Shown: piece after piece, positions 11,601 to 25,597 of the stretch
Layout of the letters: every line of letters starts with the position of its first letter
How positions within the stretch are numbered: the stretch's first letter is position 1
Assembly: GCA_015179045.1 (NCBI GenBank)
Contig: WHUZ01000099.1
Span: 124,001-188,000, forward strand
DNA length: 64,000 nucleotides
From: Kalaharituber pfeilii
Lineage: Eukaryota; Ascomycota; Pezizomycetes; Pezizales; Pezizaceae
Direction of reading: 5' to 3'
The notes under the pieces: generated by a model
The model's database searches: none
What the model was told of the DNA's origin: nothing
What the model saw: the letters and a program-made list of their open reading frames with translations, nothing else
Translations under genes and position numbers: made by a program

Positions 11601-14600
11601 CTCGCCCGCCGGGGTACAAAGCGGGGAGTCTAAATGTCTATCATAAATAAATAGCCGACCAATTGCGCATTTCTTTTCTCGTACACGCAAGCTTGATGCT
11701 TGTACTTCGGAGTAAGGTGACGGCATTATTTCTTGCGAATGTAAAGCTGGATGTTAAGCAAACCATTCATCATCGAACTGCTTGCTTTGGCTTAGGATCG
11801 CTACAGTAGTAAGGTCCCAGTGCGGTGCAAAAATTCGCCATTGTTGAGCTCGTATATTTCCCGGCCATTGAGTAGCGATTTCGCTCAAATTTGAATTTGA
11901 ATTTGACTTGATAACTTGGTTGAATTCTTTATCGATATCGATAAACCGTGGACTATGTCATGACGTCGTCTTATTGACTACTTAGCTAGCTGCTTTGCTG
12001 ATTGATTGTGCCGCTGCAGCTGATCCACTCGCTCAACCTTGTCAAGCACAGCTGACTGGACATATTGTTATTCCCCTAAACTAGGCAAACGCTTCCTGTG
12101 ACCTGGAGTGCCAGACATAGGAGAAATGGATGGAGAAGGGGATTTACAGCGCTGCATACGCTTGCACGCAGGCTGTCGAGCGAACGGTCAGGTGAATGGA
12201 GAATCAGTATTTCAAGGTGGCTGGGTAGCGAAAATCATGTGCTGAGTGCATTTGTAAGTCATAGCATTGAGGTAGAGTTGCTAGGTAGTTGGATACCGAC
12301 TGCAGCCAACAAAGTTACTCGTGTGTCCTACATTCACATAGGTTTGAGGCAGGCAGGTTTCATCGTGCATGTTCGCATGTCTCTCGCGGCAAGAATGTGG
12401 GGGCGTGCATTGCATAAGCCCTGTTGTTGACATGCTTGTGCATGCGGTGAATTCAGGTGCATGCAGAGATATCAGACAACTAAGATCTTCCCTACTTTGT
12501 GGGAACCTGCCGTTTGCTTACTATTGCCAAATTTATCATAGCAGAATACGGTCCTTCTACAAGACAACGTACAATATTGTGCTTTCTCGGTATTTGATGA
12601 AGCGGATTAATACTACAGTTTATGATTACCATAGTTACTGTCGATGATCGTAGTGCATTTCCTATGTGCACACTAGTTATCCCTACTGGACCCTGCTTCG
12701 AGCGTATATGTAGTACTTTGTATTGCGAATTATGATCTCCATATAGCAATTCGAATTGAGATATTCAGGAATTTTTAAAATCTTGCACCTCAACGTAATC
12801 GATTGTAACGCAAAAGGCCTCCTTGAAGTTTGCCGTCAAGTGGTACTACTGCCAATGCCATCCCACATCCCTTCGTACCTCTCTAGCAGTCACTTCGTTA
12901 GACAAACCATAATACCAAACGAGTAAATTGAGCAGTACATCGTGAATGCAAGTCATTGGATCTAATTTCCGAGAGGCCTAATGTAGGGAAGAGAAGCAAG
13001 GGGGATCAGGTCAGAAGCAGGGTGGATGGAGAATGTGGCATTCTCCCCTCGAGAAAATTCAATTATTTAAAGGGGAGTAGGTAACTATAGAGTAGTGGTG
13101 GGTATTTGTTTGATGCTATCACTTTACGTATAGCTGCAGCCACGCTCCATCCGAATTCATTCCAGAATTAGCTTGTAAAATATAAATCTGGTAGGGAAGC
13201 TCGAAGTAGTTTTCTCCAAATTGGACTGAGACATTCCTCAAAACAGCGAATAAGATATTCGTAATCATAGTTCTCATAATTCACGTTTTGGACCGGCTGT
13301 CTTTAGTGACCTGATTGGGAAGCCGGTCAATCTGAGTACGAGATCACCGGCCAAGGATACCTCCCGTGCCGGAGGAAATACGGATTTGTACTGCCACTGC
13401 ACATTTACCTACACCCCCGCCCACTTGTCTGAGCGTGCTCAGTTCCCCGCTACCCCACTCTCATATTACGTCGACTACAGGGCAAGCGTCGCCTCGTTCT
13501 CAGCAATCCAGTTAAATTCCTCTATTTGCGATGCTAGCGGCATCAGCGGCCAATAGGCTATTGCTACACTACTGGATACTGAATTCCGTTACGGATAAAG
13601 AGTACTAGTTAGAAAAAGAAACCACACGAATAAGCAAAAAATACTGTGAAAAAAGGAATGAAAGACAGCTCCAATTCAAGTTGCTTGTGCTCATGCGGTG
13701 CCGAAGATGCTGCACTATCCGGTGCCAGTCTTCGTAAAGATCCGGCACAATTAATCCGCAGTTAAAAAGTATCATTTGGAATGCTCACTGCCTCGCTTGT
13801 CTATTGGTCTATGCTTTACTCCTCCTCCAGTACTACGTGCTCCTCCCGCTCAATCAATCCCGTACGACTTATCTACGGGACATACATATCTCTCCCGTCT
13901 CTAGCTTTCCTTATACACTGACCACCACTTGATCGTCCAATTGCGAAACAACCTGAACTCCACTCCATCATCGCGTAAGCTCAACATCATATTTTATTCT
14001 CTCCTCCGTGTATGCCCCCCAGCACGGTCGACTATCGATGACCCCCAATCTCTGCATTCTGAGTGGTCAGATCCAGCGCACGTGAGCGAAAACTTATGCG
14101 GGCGGCTGCGTTGATTGTGGGGGGTGCAGATTTATTTGTAGATTGCAATTTTTTTTTAGAGTTTTAAGTAAAAGAAGGGGTGAATGTGCAACAGGGTGGG
14201 TGGCTGTGGATTTGTCGCTTCGCCCAGAAGTGAGAGGGGTGTGAGGGAGCAGTGTTACGATACGGCTGAGATTTGTGTTGCAGTATGGGAGAATCGAATT
14301 TGTTTACTACGAGTGGTGTTACAAAGTGAAGGGGGCTGGTAGGGATAACAGATGGTTGCATAGAATTTTTACTCGATAAAGCTCGAGGGAACAAAACTTT
14401 AGGTATTACTTCTCCATTATGGTGCTGGTGTGGGGCAGTGTATACGTCCCTAGAAACACAAAATCGATCATGGATCGCTCGCTACCTGTACAGAGGAGCA
14501 CTCGCAGGGGTAGAGTACAGTTGTCGACCGGGGGTGTATTCCTATGTAGTTCTTCACTTATGATAAATGCAGTTGGATCAAGGTTGTGGTTGTAACCAGT

Positions 14601-17159
14601 AAACACATGCATTATAATTTTCACCAACCGTTGCAGCATGGCATGCGCATAATATTCACTCACAAGGAACAAACACGATAGCGAAGACGTTGGTTCCGCA
14701 GCTCAAGGTTAGCGGTTGAATGTTACCACTACTAAGTAGTGAAAATGCCTCCCTCCCTTCCTCCCTCCCTTCGGATCCTTATAGAGTAGTAGCGGTCCAA
14801 GTTTCAATTCGGCCGACGTGGGCAACAGGAGGTAATTTCCTGGTCACATTCAAATTTTCCATGTTCTCGTGTTTACTGTTCATGTGGCCAGGTTTGTTTC
14901 AAGGGTAAATCGAAAAAATATGGCCTGCAAACCGCTATGGTTATCGTTTACACTTGTCATGTGTAAAGGAAAGCTTGGTGTCAGCTTTCGCTTCCCGTTC
15001 CAAATCAAACACTAACCTTGGGCATTTCATCCGCCGTTGCAATCGATCAATGAGCTCCGTTAGTCCATCACCGTGCCATACCCTATCTGGCCGACTTGTT
15101 CCACCTGAAAAGCTAGGGACATCGACAGCGTACCTGCACTATTAAGTGAAAGTCTTTCGCAAGCGGCGAATATTAGCGAGGCGAAGTATGACTATTACTA
15201 GCTCATATCGTCAATTATGATCAGAATGAACTTATTATCCGTAGCTAACAGATCCCCCACTGCCCTATCTGACCCTGTCCGCTGCCACAGACGATCTTTT
15301 GTGATTAGCCAGGAGAGAACGTTTACGAAGTTGGCAGCCATTTTTTTGATTTATGTCGTTACCTGGGTTCGCAAGTAATTTATGCAGGCCTTGACAGTTG
15401 TTGAACTATTGGACGGGAAATTTGCCTCGTTGTTTGCTCACCTCAAGTAGTTGTTACTATCTTGTTGCAATGCTTCGCTTTGAAGCGGGCCGTCCATCAT
15501 CTAGAGTCGCAATTGCCAACCAGAATGAGCACCCTACCCCTTCCAGAAAATCCGTTGCTCATCTGATTTCTGAGAATTTTATTGGTTGTTCAGGGATATG
15601 GATCCTTGTGATTAACTTCACACATTACCTGTTATGAGACAATGATTTACTTTTTGCGTCGTTGGTTGTCTCTGAAGTTGACTGAGAAACATAATTGAAT
15701 GCAATGGGGGCAGACATGAAGGCTGCGCTCATATGCATGCCGTCGCCATGCGCGCGCCAACACTATTGCCCTCACGTCCCTAAAGTTTCTGCGTTCGGAA
15801 TTGATCCATAGAAGACGCGGCCATAAGACCTACAACGCACGAATGGCTACGTACCTCCCTGCAATTGCCTGGTATAACAGGCATCCAGAGAGCCTGTAAA
15901 TCCCAATATCACGGCCTATTCTCTCTATTGCCGAGAGAAACGTCGGAACGCCCATGAACGTGCGTCCAAATAGGTTTCCTGTTTTTCGTCGAGCCTCATA
16001 ACGTGTTATAACTTCCTTCTATACCACTTATATATACCTACCTTGAGACCTTCCTAACTCGGCCTGGAACTTCATGAGATTCTGTCTCAACTTGCTCCTG
16101 GATGGTAAAAGTGTCTTGGGTTGCCACGTGAGGCCCTGGTAATAGCTAGTTAAAGTAAAGGCTTTATGGCTCTAGCTCTGGTGTTAAGGAGTACGAGATG
16201 TGAGTTTTTTCCCCAATACACTGTGTCTCGGAGGTAAGTCCTTGCAGGCCTTGTTTTGAATCGCGATGGCGAAATCAAGGCCCTGGTGAAATGAAGTGCG
16301 GCATTTGGGGGCTCTAAGAGGCTCATAGCCATATGGCTGTGTTAGAACACTAACCATGCTTGTGTCATATCCATCCACCAATCCCAAATTGGCCGTGGAA
16401 GTGTGTTATGAGAGAAAGACGATGGGTTCAACCTTGAAAAGGTACATTCTCGTCAGCATTGCCTGCTATAGTAAGTAAGGTGTAAGTGGATGTTTGAGAC
16501 TTGGTGCCTGTAGTTGACAATTGAAAGATTGAGGGGTGATAGCAATGTGGCAACAGACTTGTTTCACATCTATACTTGGTCATTCCTACTAGATTGACTG
16601 ATAGACAGCAATACCATAACTCAAAGAGGAAGCTTGCCAGTACATACTATATAGTACAGACTCCAGCTGACTATTGATGTAAATGACGCTCTTTTTTTAT
16701 GAACTATGGTCTGTGTCATGTGTCAGCAGCCGTTGAAAGAAAGGCCTCTCTCCTCAGGAAAATTCGCACCATATAGATTAACTCAGAAAATTTGTTGACG
16801 TGATAGCAAAGCTCTGATCGATATCAAGACGGTGGCCATTCAGGAAAGGTCACGTGCCAGATATGCATCTGTAGCTCCTAAATGAATTAAGATTTACGAT
16901 TGGTCCCAGCTTAAAATTTCAAACGAGCTGCTGTATAGTTTGGCCCTGCCGAATTGCTGCATAATGTTCAGCAATACTAGGTCAAGAAAGCGTAGTTGAT
17001 AGCATTGATGCTCTCGGCCTGTGTCCATAACTTTCCGAAATGTATCGATTCTCCTGTAGCTCTAAAGCTCTGCAACGCAAATTGTATTAGCGAATTGGGT
17101 GACTTTAGGAGATTTGAGGTGATAAATTCGCATCGATGCATATGAATAACGCAACGCTT
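8629..17159. other. long gene-poor region
   Basis: In 8.5 kb I find no gene I can support. Frames of 110-118 codons with ATG starts exist (10016-10351, 10939-11295, 12098-12430, all plus) but have no recognisable domain, no consistent splice context and ordinary random composition. Minor features are CCTT-rich DNA at 14747-14774 and scattered AT-rich tracts. No RNA gene was recognised. Confidence 0.4.
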
Positions 17160-17219
17160 CTCGCCATAGCCCGCAGGGCGGCACGCGAGTAATGATAAAA
17201 AAAATAAAATAAAAAAATT
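17158..17219 (+). mobile_element. LINE-tail insertion (hairpin plus A-rich tail)
   Basis: The 30-nt terminal hairpin (17160-17189; arms CTCGC/GCGAG and GCCC/GGGC, loop GCA) is followed by TAATGATA and an A-rich tail to about 17218. Nothing upstream resembles the LINE coding end or 3' UTR, so it is a tail-only copy. No TSD could be identified; it may be old or recombined. Confidence 0.7.
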
Positions 17220-18681
17220 GTTTGTTTAAAGGCTCGAAGGTCGGTCGAATGCTACTGCAATGATTTTATGTTCCGAGACAGCAATCTAATCTTGTCATCC
17301 TCTAGTGAAGATAAAGTTCCTCGATAGTCCAAAGACTTATAGATTGCATTACCAGCATTATTCATGAGGGCTAATGGCATCGAATGCACGTTCAGAGTGG
17401 GGGGTTTTGCAATTGTGACATAGATGAGTAGCTTTTGCCCGATAGCTGCGACGTGCAACTCAATCGTAAATTCACAGTTAGGCATAATCTTCCAAAGATC
17501 TTGTTCCACTATCAGTAGTCATAAAGCTGAATGCTCGGCAATTCCTGTTATAGATATCCCAAGCTGTTGCTTCCTTACCGCTAGTTCATGACGCAACTGA
17601 AGCCTGGCAAAAATTACAAACCCCAGCTTTGATGCAACATGTGTTGACATCCCGTGTCTCGGCACGACACAACCTCACTTGAGCCTCATACCTAGCTTGC
17701 CTCGTGCCCAACCATTCCTAACTTAATTAAGGCTGATTGTCACTATTGTGATCTGCATTACCAGATTCGGAAGCCTAGTCGTTAGCATGACTACCCGCCG
17801 ACTTTGGTAATTGAACAATTGATAGAACGAGGCAATATACATCCCACTAGGAGAGTTAGTTTCTAAACAGTATAGAAGTATCACAGAGCACGAAGTAACT
17901 GAACAAGATTCACTTTGTCTTTTACTCGAGGTCATGAATGCTATTGTTATGAGCTGGTTAGTCGGTCGGGACTCTGATTGTGAATTCTGAAGTTGTCCCG
18001 ACAATAAGTCCTAGCAATAGCTATACTACTACCCAATACCCCGATGATCGGTAGCTTCTTAGTTACGTTCCCGGGCCCTGGCAAAGCTGCATATTTTTCG
18101 ACATTCCTTATCCATGGGCCCTTCAGGGTTACAATGTAACGACATGACGCCTACAAAGGATATGCATTAAAATAGAACTGTAAGTACTTAAAAGCTTACG
18201 AGAAACACGAATGGCTTGTTCACATTTTTGAGCGATAAGCAATTGGACAAATATGTTACAGGGCCCATCTGGTCACCGCACGCGCATTACGGCACTTCAA
18301 CATTTCAGCGTCACAGCAACCGGACTAGCCGCAATTCACATCGTCGGCCGTTCTATCGCACACCGCATAGATTACCTTATTCCCACTTCTCAGCAAAGAT
18401 TAGCCATCACATTCCCGAATACATCCCTTCAAATCCTGCTAATTGAACATAACGTCGTTCACTCCTGCTACTCCGCTGCCCAGGAAACCGCGGCCGGGGT
18501 GCTTGTACAGAGACTGATGTCAATAAATCGGCGTGCATTAGGGGCATCGTGAGCGCGCTGGTTGGAAGGATGCTGCATTGTCAGATAAATATATGAATAT
18601 TGGTATATTGCGCATTGAAAATCCCGGGAACTATATAGACAGGTTTACTAGTGCTCCTGATATATTGCGGAAATGTGTATA

Positions 18682-19335
18682 CAGGCAACCCTGGCTATAA
18701 CGAAGGCCAAGAGTCCGACCGGTTTTCTTCAATATAGCAAGTTTTCACTATAGCGAGGGGTCACGTGCTGGCCACCAAGTAGGCAAGGGGTGGAAAAAAG
18801 GTTAAATGCGGAAATTTTCAGTGTGTGATATTCAGATCTCAAGTGCAAATTTAGTTCCTTACCGGACTGCCAGCATCACGCTTCCTCAGCGCCGCTTTGG
18901 ACGTCCAGCTCTAGAGAATGGAAGATACAGTATGTTACGCTCGCCAGGAAACGGGACAGCGCCCACGAGAAATTACTTTAGAAGACTTCTGCAAATCATT
19001 TCCTAATCCAAATGGCAAGCCAATGGCGTTATCTCAAAGAGTATAATATTTAAGCCATCAGATACACTAAAAGTTTTTTCTCTCTTGCAATATCTTGAAC
19101 TAAGTCACCACTCTGCTAAATCTATTACATAAGGCAGCACTGACGCCATGTCCCTGGTATTCACTATAGCAAGTAGACTTTACCTGTTGCTGAATCAATT
19201 AGTCCTGAAGAGTCCTTCACTTTCACTATAGTGCTTCTTGTCACTATAGCCAGGGCGCTTAGCTGCGTGCACAAACGGTCTCGCCCATTCCAAGGATTTC
19301 ACTATAGGGAGTTTCACTATAGCCGGGGTCACCTG
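18682..19335. mobile_element. non-autonomous pogo-like (Tc1/mariner group) DNA element
   Basis: The left end CAGGCAACCCTGGCTATAA is preceded by TA (18680-18681). The right end reads, reversed, CAGGTGACCCCGGCTATAG. The first 80 bp match one arm of the short element at 50739-50882, including GAAGGCCAAGA, CCGATTTTCTTCA-like and TTTTCACTATAGCGAGGG blocks. TTTCACTATAG-type motifs recur near the right end (19164, 19224, 19240, 19299, 19313). No transposase frame is present, so it is non-autonomous. The right-flank TA is not clean (TG before TTA), so one end may be slightly altered. The pogo/Tigger assignment rests on TIR style and TA target. Confidence 0.65.
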
Positions 19336-20235
19336 TGTTAGGGATTAGTGAGGATCGGGTCTGTTCGGCACTTGAGGCCACATTGGGGTAGCTAGCGTAA
19401 GTGTCATTTGTAAGACAGATAGCGCTGAACGGTGATAGGTGTAATTGAAGGAAACGGCCATAAATTGATCGCAAAATGGACTATGGCAATTGACAACTAT
19501 TTCAGGCTTTATGGCTTTATGTCAAGCCATTCAATAATCACTATTGATTCTGGTATTCAGAGTCTTGGTATGTTTTGTAGGTTTAACGCTACCACCGTGC
19601 AACCTATTGCAACTGTTCTTTGTGTTTACTACAAAAGATGTACTGGCTGTCCCTGTGCCCGCAATTCTCAATCCATATTTCTGTATTGATTACACCCATT
19701 ATTGCCCAACGCACATTCCATCTGCCAATTCATGGTTTACCTAAATGCGGCATAGACTTTGATGCAATCTTGTGCATGTCTTGGCTTGCATGGCGAGCAA
19801 AGAAGTCACATAAGTGCCGTAAAGTAGAAATCTAGCATCCAATGGACGTTTAAGCCTATGCTGCCAGTGTGGATGCTGTGCCACGGGGAATATGTAACAC
19901 ATATATCATGTGCCACCGGCAATGATACCGGATGTTGATAATCAGGCCAGAGTTACCGATTTGAGTGTGTGCGGGGAAAGCGGCTACGAGGAGTAAAATA
20001 TTGTTACTCATTGGGATTAGCTATGAAATGAAGTATCTTTGCGGCAGCATATGAAACCTACAGCGAGCTAGTACAAATATCGTAAATGCTCAACAGCCGA
20101 AGAGTTCTTCAATTGTTATACATGGGCATAATTATGAGAAAATATCAATTGATCTTTCATGCACATAATAATATCAGGGGCCACGCAAGTCCAAGCATAC
20201 TCGCGATCAAAGTTTATCGCAATCATGTCCCCGCC

Positions 20236-20265
20236 TATAGTATAATATGAGCATATTTTACTATA
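20236..20265. repeat. AT-rich palindrome
   Basis: Near-perfect inverted repeat of TATAGTATAATATG with CATATTTTACTATA around a 2-nt centre. It would form a 14-bp hairpin with one mismatch. No gene is adjacent; function unknown. Confidence 0.6.
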
Positions 20266-21190
20266 ATTTTCTTCTGGCCCCTCTCAGCTGTATTCAGCTA
20301 GTGTTATCCAGTGACATCCTGCACTCCGAAGATGTCAGCTAACGGCATCTCTGATCGCCATCAGAACCTCGTACGCAATAGCGCATTATTCTCCCGCTTC
20401 TGGACCACAATTGTGGCTCTCGTTGGCTGACTTATTATTAGCTTCTCAACAGGCGGGCAGCTCATTGGTCCAACTCTTTCTTCAACCAATTTAGACAGAT
20501 CGACAGGGTGCAAATATTGAGTGCCAAGCCCATGGATGAATTACTTTACAGGGAAAGATCAGCATGGCGAGAATTATCATCCTCATGATATGCTACTATT
20601 TTAGCCACTTTGTGGCCCGGTTGGCCTGTGGCAAGTAGGTTAATTTCGCTATTTTTAGTTGCATCAATGCAAGCACGTGGGAATATTAGAGCTATCATTG
20701 TGGGAGCTGCACATGACGTACGAGACCTGCGGGTTTGCTGATGTCGCATTGTATGTGCAGGCAGAGCTGATCACACGAACATACAGAGTACAGTAGTCGA
20801 TTCTATACCATAGAAGAGATGGAGATTGCCCACTCACAGTGAAGCTAATTTGCTATTACCCAGCGACTTGGCGATTATGATTACCTGGTATGGTTCTGAC
20901 CGTTTGTTGCAAAACCTAGTTTTTGGAATATGCGCCCGGCGATGATGTCTCCTATATTTTTTTCACCTCACATCAGAATGATCTGCATGATATTGTTCTA
21001 TAGACGTTATGCTGATATATCCTACTAGGGGAACAACCACCATAGAACGAATACTCATAACTGCAATCACGAGCTGTTATTTATCCTTGAAATGAGATGA
21101 AAATTTAAAGCGATGATCATATTCAACACCACAAGGATAATTCAACATATTTAGTTTATACTAAAGAGATACGAATTAAATGCACAGGGT

Positions 21191-21247
21191 GCTCTGCCAT
21201 GGCGAATAGCTGGAAGCGGGGTTACTTGAAAAAAAAAATAGAAAGGT
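21191..21247 (+). mobile_element. tail-only retroposon, second tail family
   Basis: CTCTGCCATGGCGAATAGCT followed by GCGGGGTTACTTGA and ten A residues matches the copy near 27.06 kb over about 36 positions. Flanks GCACAGGGTG (upstream) and GTACAGGGTG (downstream) form a 9/10 TSD. The segment between them is only about 57 bp and contains nothing but this tail. The shared A10 tail and TSD point to retroposition rather than a DNA repeat. Confidence 0.6.
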
Positions 21248-23206
21248 ACAGGGTGGTTGTTACTGCTATGTTATTGTCATGCTAGTGTTGGATCTTTTAT
21301 GTAGACGCTAACATTGCGAGGTAATTATTTGTTGGAAAAGCTGTTGGAATAAGCGAACAAAAAAAGGCAGAATCCAAAGTTCCATCAGCGCTTGCTAACA
21401 GTAATCGGGGGACTTGCATGTATACCCGCGCATCAGGACATATCTTATCAGACTTGTGCTGGCACAGATTAGATATCCGACGGTCCAATTCTTCCAACCC
21501 ATCTCCCCCTATGAATTATTCTAATCTTCGAAAAATAGCACTTAGCCACATCGTGCACCGCCTCTCCTTCTCGTAGCTATTGCATCTCATGAAACGCCAC
21601 TCCCCCTCGAGATTCCTTGCGGCCGAAGATCCCACCTATCAGACCTACGACATGCGATGATCCGACAAACCCCTAGTGCACTTGCACTTTTGCAATTTCG
21701 GAAAATGGGACGAACGTCTCAAGACTTTTTGAATTCAGCGATCCTATTGGATGACACTCTTCAACCCGAACTATTGGCGCCGAGCCAATCTTAGCCTGAG
21801 GTTGGCAATTCACGACAAAACGCGTATGTGGGCGTAGAAGATGAAGGAGCACTACATTGGCAAAATATTGTCTGGAGGTACTTACTGTAGGCATTAAAGC
21901 CTATCATGTCATGCCGGAGGCTTGTTTGCAAAATGGGATCAATTACGAGGCGAGGTTTTAGGGCCCCTCCTATTACTCCTTTTTTTTTTTTCGAATGGCA
22001 TGGCTAAGCAGCTGTACATGTAGATCTAGTGCTACTCTATTTGAACTCAGATGAGCAAATAGCGGACCTCCAGTGTAAAGCGATTCCGGGCAGACAACAG
22101 AAATAATCTGCTTGTTCCACTCCTTATGATGCCTCTTGAGGGTATGCCTGGGTGATGGTCAGACGAAGATATTGTATCTATTTACAGCTCAAGTTGTGGC
22201 CACCACAATATTGCCAACGTCCCGTTCGACTAGGAATAGAAATGAGGCCAAGCATATGATAGGCAGGTGAGTGCGGCCTGCTGACTATTTTCTTTTGCCT
22301 GCCGAACGTATAATAGAACATTCCAAAGGTAGGTGGCCCACTAGGACTTCCCCCTCCCAGACGGCCTAGCCGGCCTGCCCGAGCAGCGGAATTCCAACAT
22401 AGCCACATCACGGTTTAGGGGTGTGTACGCGTTCTTATTGGCCCGGAGACTGGTGGGTCCTGTTCGTCGACAGGCCGTTGTCGTCAATGCGTCACCGAAA
22501 AGGCCCTTGTTATTTTGGGCTCTATGAACTTCGACTGGATAGCGTTATTCATTACGGACGGAGGCAAGCGGGTATGATAGGGGAAAGCAACATGGGCTCC
22601 CCCTATCGAATACGAGAGGGGCTCTCATAGTTGTGTTGGCTATAACTAGCTATTGGATTCATGGAAGCGGCGTGTCATGGAGCTTCGAGTGGCGTTCATA
22701 CATCTCCGTGTGATCTACTTGAGGCACTTACGGAGAGCAGAGAGACAAAACTAGAGGCATCCAGAGCAGGGTCTTGGTCCTTAGCTGAAGGATAACATGT
22801 AAGTGCTGATTCGCCTGCTTAGGCGATTTTCCCTCAGTCCCCTAGCAGGACACAGATTCTCATCCATCCACATCCTGGATGATTCTAAGTCTTGACCAGC
22901 TATACGCATATCTTGCAACGTGGGGATAATAGGAGCATGTTTAGCTACAGTATCTGGTACTATATAGGGTAAAACCTATTTACAGTTGTGTCCACGTAAC
23001 CGTTGAGAGAAATAACAAACACCACATCAAGAATGTTCCGATATACTGCGATAAGATTATTGGTAAGTATGTCAAAACTTCTTCAAGGAGATTACCACTT
23101 GGAGGGAATTCGGGGATGAGTAGTTCAAAGAGTTCAAAAACATGCGGAACAACACATGTGTACCGAGGCATATCTTCAATCTATTGTTTACTTGATGTAT
23201 CATGCT

Positions 23207-23275
23207 GCTTTTTTTGTTTTTTTTTTGTTGTTTTAGTCACGTAACCAGGGATACAGGCTACAGGCTATGGCAGGG
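23207..23275 (-). mobile_element. possible diverged tail-only retroposon, minus strand
   Basis: Read on the minus strand, CTGCCATAGCCTGTAGCCTG precedes GGTTACGTGACTA and then an A-rich run (AAAACAACAAAAAAAAAAC). The layout (CTGCCATRGC, about 20 nt, GGTYACGTGA, A tail) parallels the second tail family at 21.19 and 27.06 kb. The T-rich run at 23207-23235 is its tail. No TSD was found, so the 5' limit is unknown. Confidence 0.4.
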
Positions 23276-25107
23276 ACCCATATACTCGGGACAGGTTAGT
23301 ATGGTTGGAATGCAGCGACGGAGGTGCACGCGATGACCCCCCAATGAGGCTACTCTGTTCGCTCTTCACTGCCGTGTACAACGTTAATGAAGGATTGTGG
23401 GTACGGTATAGAGCAAGCTCGGGGTTCTCGCTTCGCTTGCACAGTTCAGCTAGAGCGAATGGTTGAACCATACACTGGACCTAGCGGGTGCATGATTCCA
23501 GAGGTACTTATTCCCTTCAGTAGTTTGGAACAGATGCTGGTTCACTTGTAGACGGTCAATTGTAGCAGGCAAGTCCCTTCTGACGCTGATTGGATTCGAT
23601 GTTATGGTTACGGTAAAAGTACAAGTTATACTTGTGCACAAAGGTGGGATCTTTGGAAACTACTTAATCGGGATTTTAGAGGTGAGGGCAAGGCACGGCA
23701 CACTATTTGGCCGGCTTTGACACATCGGGCGAAAACCAGATAAATTGTGAGGGGTATAACATACAGTGATCAATTTCTGTGTCCATAGTCAACCTCCTAT
23801 CAGGAGTAAGGCACCTAGATACAAGGGCTCATTGGAACGTTGACAGATCCACGTTTGTGGCAGGGTACAATACATGCATTGAGGACTTGCGTTTATTTAT
23901 ACTCGGGTAGTCCCATGAAGCATTGCACGTTGCATGCTTGTACAGCCGTGCTGTACTGCCAATCCAGAGAGGCCATTTGCCCTTGATCTGCTCTAGCAGA
24001 AAAACTCATGGGGACCCGGAAGCACTATCTTATCTATTTTATGCGAGTGATATCTGCAATGTGAATGGCGCAACAACCCTAGTTGAGATTCTTCATGTGT
24101 CGATAGCTGAAGATCAAGTGCATGGGCCATGAAAAAACTTGAGGCAGATGTGAGATTGAGGCGTCCAGTCACATCTCTATTCTTGGCCGGCTCAACCAAC
24201 AATTGCAATATAGACTAGCTCGACCACTGATAAGATGCTCTACTATCGCTAAACCCATTGTATACGACTTACGGTCAGCTCGTAAAGTAGTCAAATCAGT
24301 GTGTAGGTATACTTAAGCAACGTGTTCCGTTTGTTAGAATACATATAAATGTAGACGCGCTATGCCTGTCATTAAATATAGGAGCTGAAAAGATTATGTT
24401 ACTGACTGATCATTTGAAACACGGATTGATGAAGAACTGTTCCAATTCTGAGACTTGTTGGTGTTTTGCTTTACTCCAGGCTGAGGCGCTTCTAGCGCAG
24501 CAAAAGGGCTTCCCTTACCCTGAGTAGATAGCGAACGGACCATATACCGCACCTGCCCAACATATGTGGCCTCTACATACATTTCTGAATTCCATCTTCA
24601 GCTTAATAAGTTGAGAGTTAGAAATTGCTTTTAGTCTTCACACTCTAGTGTCATCAACGCTTGATTTTGCCGCCCCCATATGTGTACCCAACGGTCCCGA
24701 GCTACCCTTCCCTCCCCTCTTATCCCCTTTACCCTTTCCACTCTCAACGCCACTATGTCCTCAATCCCCGATCCCCGCCCTGCGCCTCTCGTCCCATTCT
24801 CACCAATCAACTGGCTTCCTGAAACGCGAGCCCCCTACCGTTGCAAACATCCCAGCAAACACCCCAGCATGGCCACTCCCCTTCAGATCCTGACAAAGCA
24901 ATCTTATTGGCTGGAGGGAATCAGCTGACTTGAGGTGTATGCGTCCAGGGTAGTCGGGGCATTTGTTGCCGTGGCGAATTGGCTACTGTGTCATTCGATT
25001 TACGAGATCCAGCTCGCGCGAGTGGATGTTAAATCAGAAGGGGCCGGGTGTATGGAGGGAGGTTTGCAGAACATGTGCGCGACTGAAATTGCTTATACTG
25101 CACGTGA

Positions 25108-25320
25108 TCGGCCTGTAACACTGATAGCCATGGGCAAACACGGACATGACATCTCGGATTGGGGCTTTTGAATTCTTTGTTTTCACCCTCCTCACTAGCG
25201 GGACTGTGGGCACCCACCCTCTTATTTTTTCCTTGTTTTATCTCTTATGTACCTAAATCGCCATAGCCCGTTGGGCGGCATGCGATTAATGATATTAAAA
25301 AACTAAAAAAAATTAAAAAT
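25108..25320 (+). mobile_element. 5'-truncated LINE copy with 12-bp TSD
   Basis: TACTGCACGTGA is duplicated exactly at 25096-25107 and 25321-25332. The 213-bp insert encodes the last residues of a LINE ORF2 (ending ISDWGF, stop at 25168-25170; compare VLEWADG, ILEWARG and VLDWAAE in other copies), a 3' UTR containing ATGTACCTAAA, then the terminal hairpin (25257-25286, arms ATCGC/GCGAT) and an A-rich tail. The outer pair is A:T instead of C:G, changed on both sides. Confidence 0.88.
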
Positions 25321-25597
25321 TACTGCACGTGACTGTACTCCTAGGTATTACTGGGCAGCTTAACTGCGCAAGAAGACCGAAGATTCTATAGTTGAATCTC
25401 AAATCCGTTGCTGTAAGCTCTTGACTATAGCATGGATGGTTCCATACAGTCATAATAAAAGTTAGGCTTTCAATGAGAGCGGTTTTATGGAGAACTATAC
25501 GTCCGTTCTGTAATGATTGTATTTGCATATAGGTTGGCATTTTATGTCTTGGGAGCCACCCTATGGAAGCTTAATTGCGTCGGTTGCTTTTGATTAT

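Larger units (their letters stand above)
19336..25107. other. gene-poor region with scattered retroposon tails
   Basis: No supportable gene. All open frames are below 90 codons and unremarkable. The 21.19 kb and 23.2 kb tails are listed separately. A T-rich run followed by GAATGGCATGGCTAAGCAG at about 21979-22012 is vaguely reminiscent of a reversed tail but too diverged to call. Confidence 0.4.
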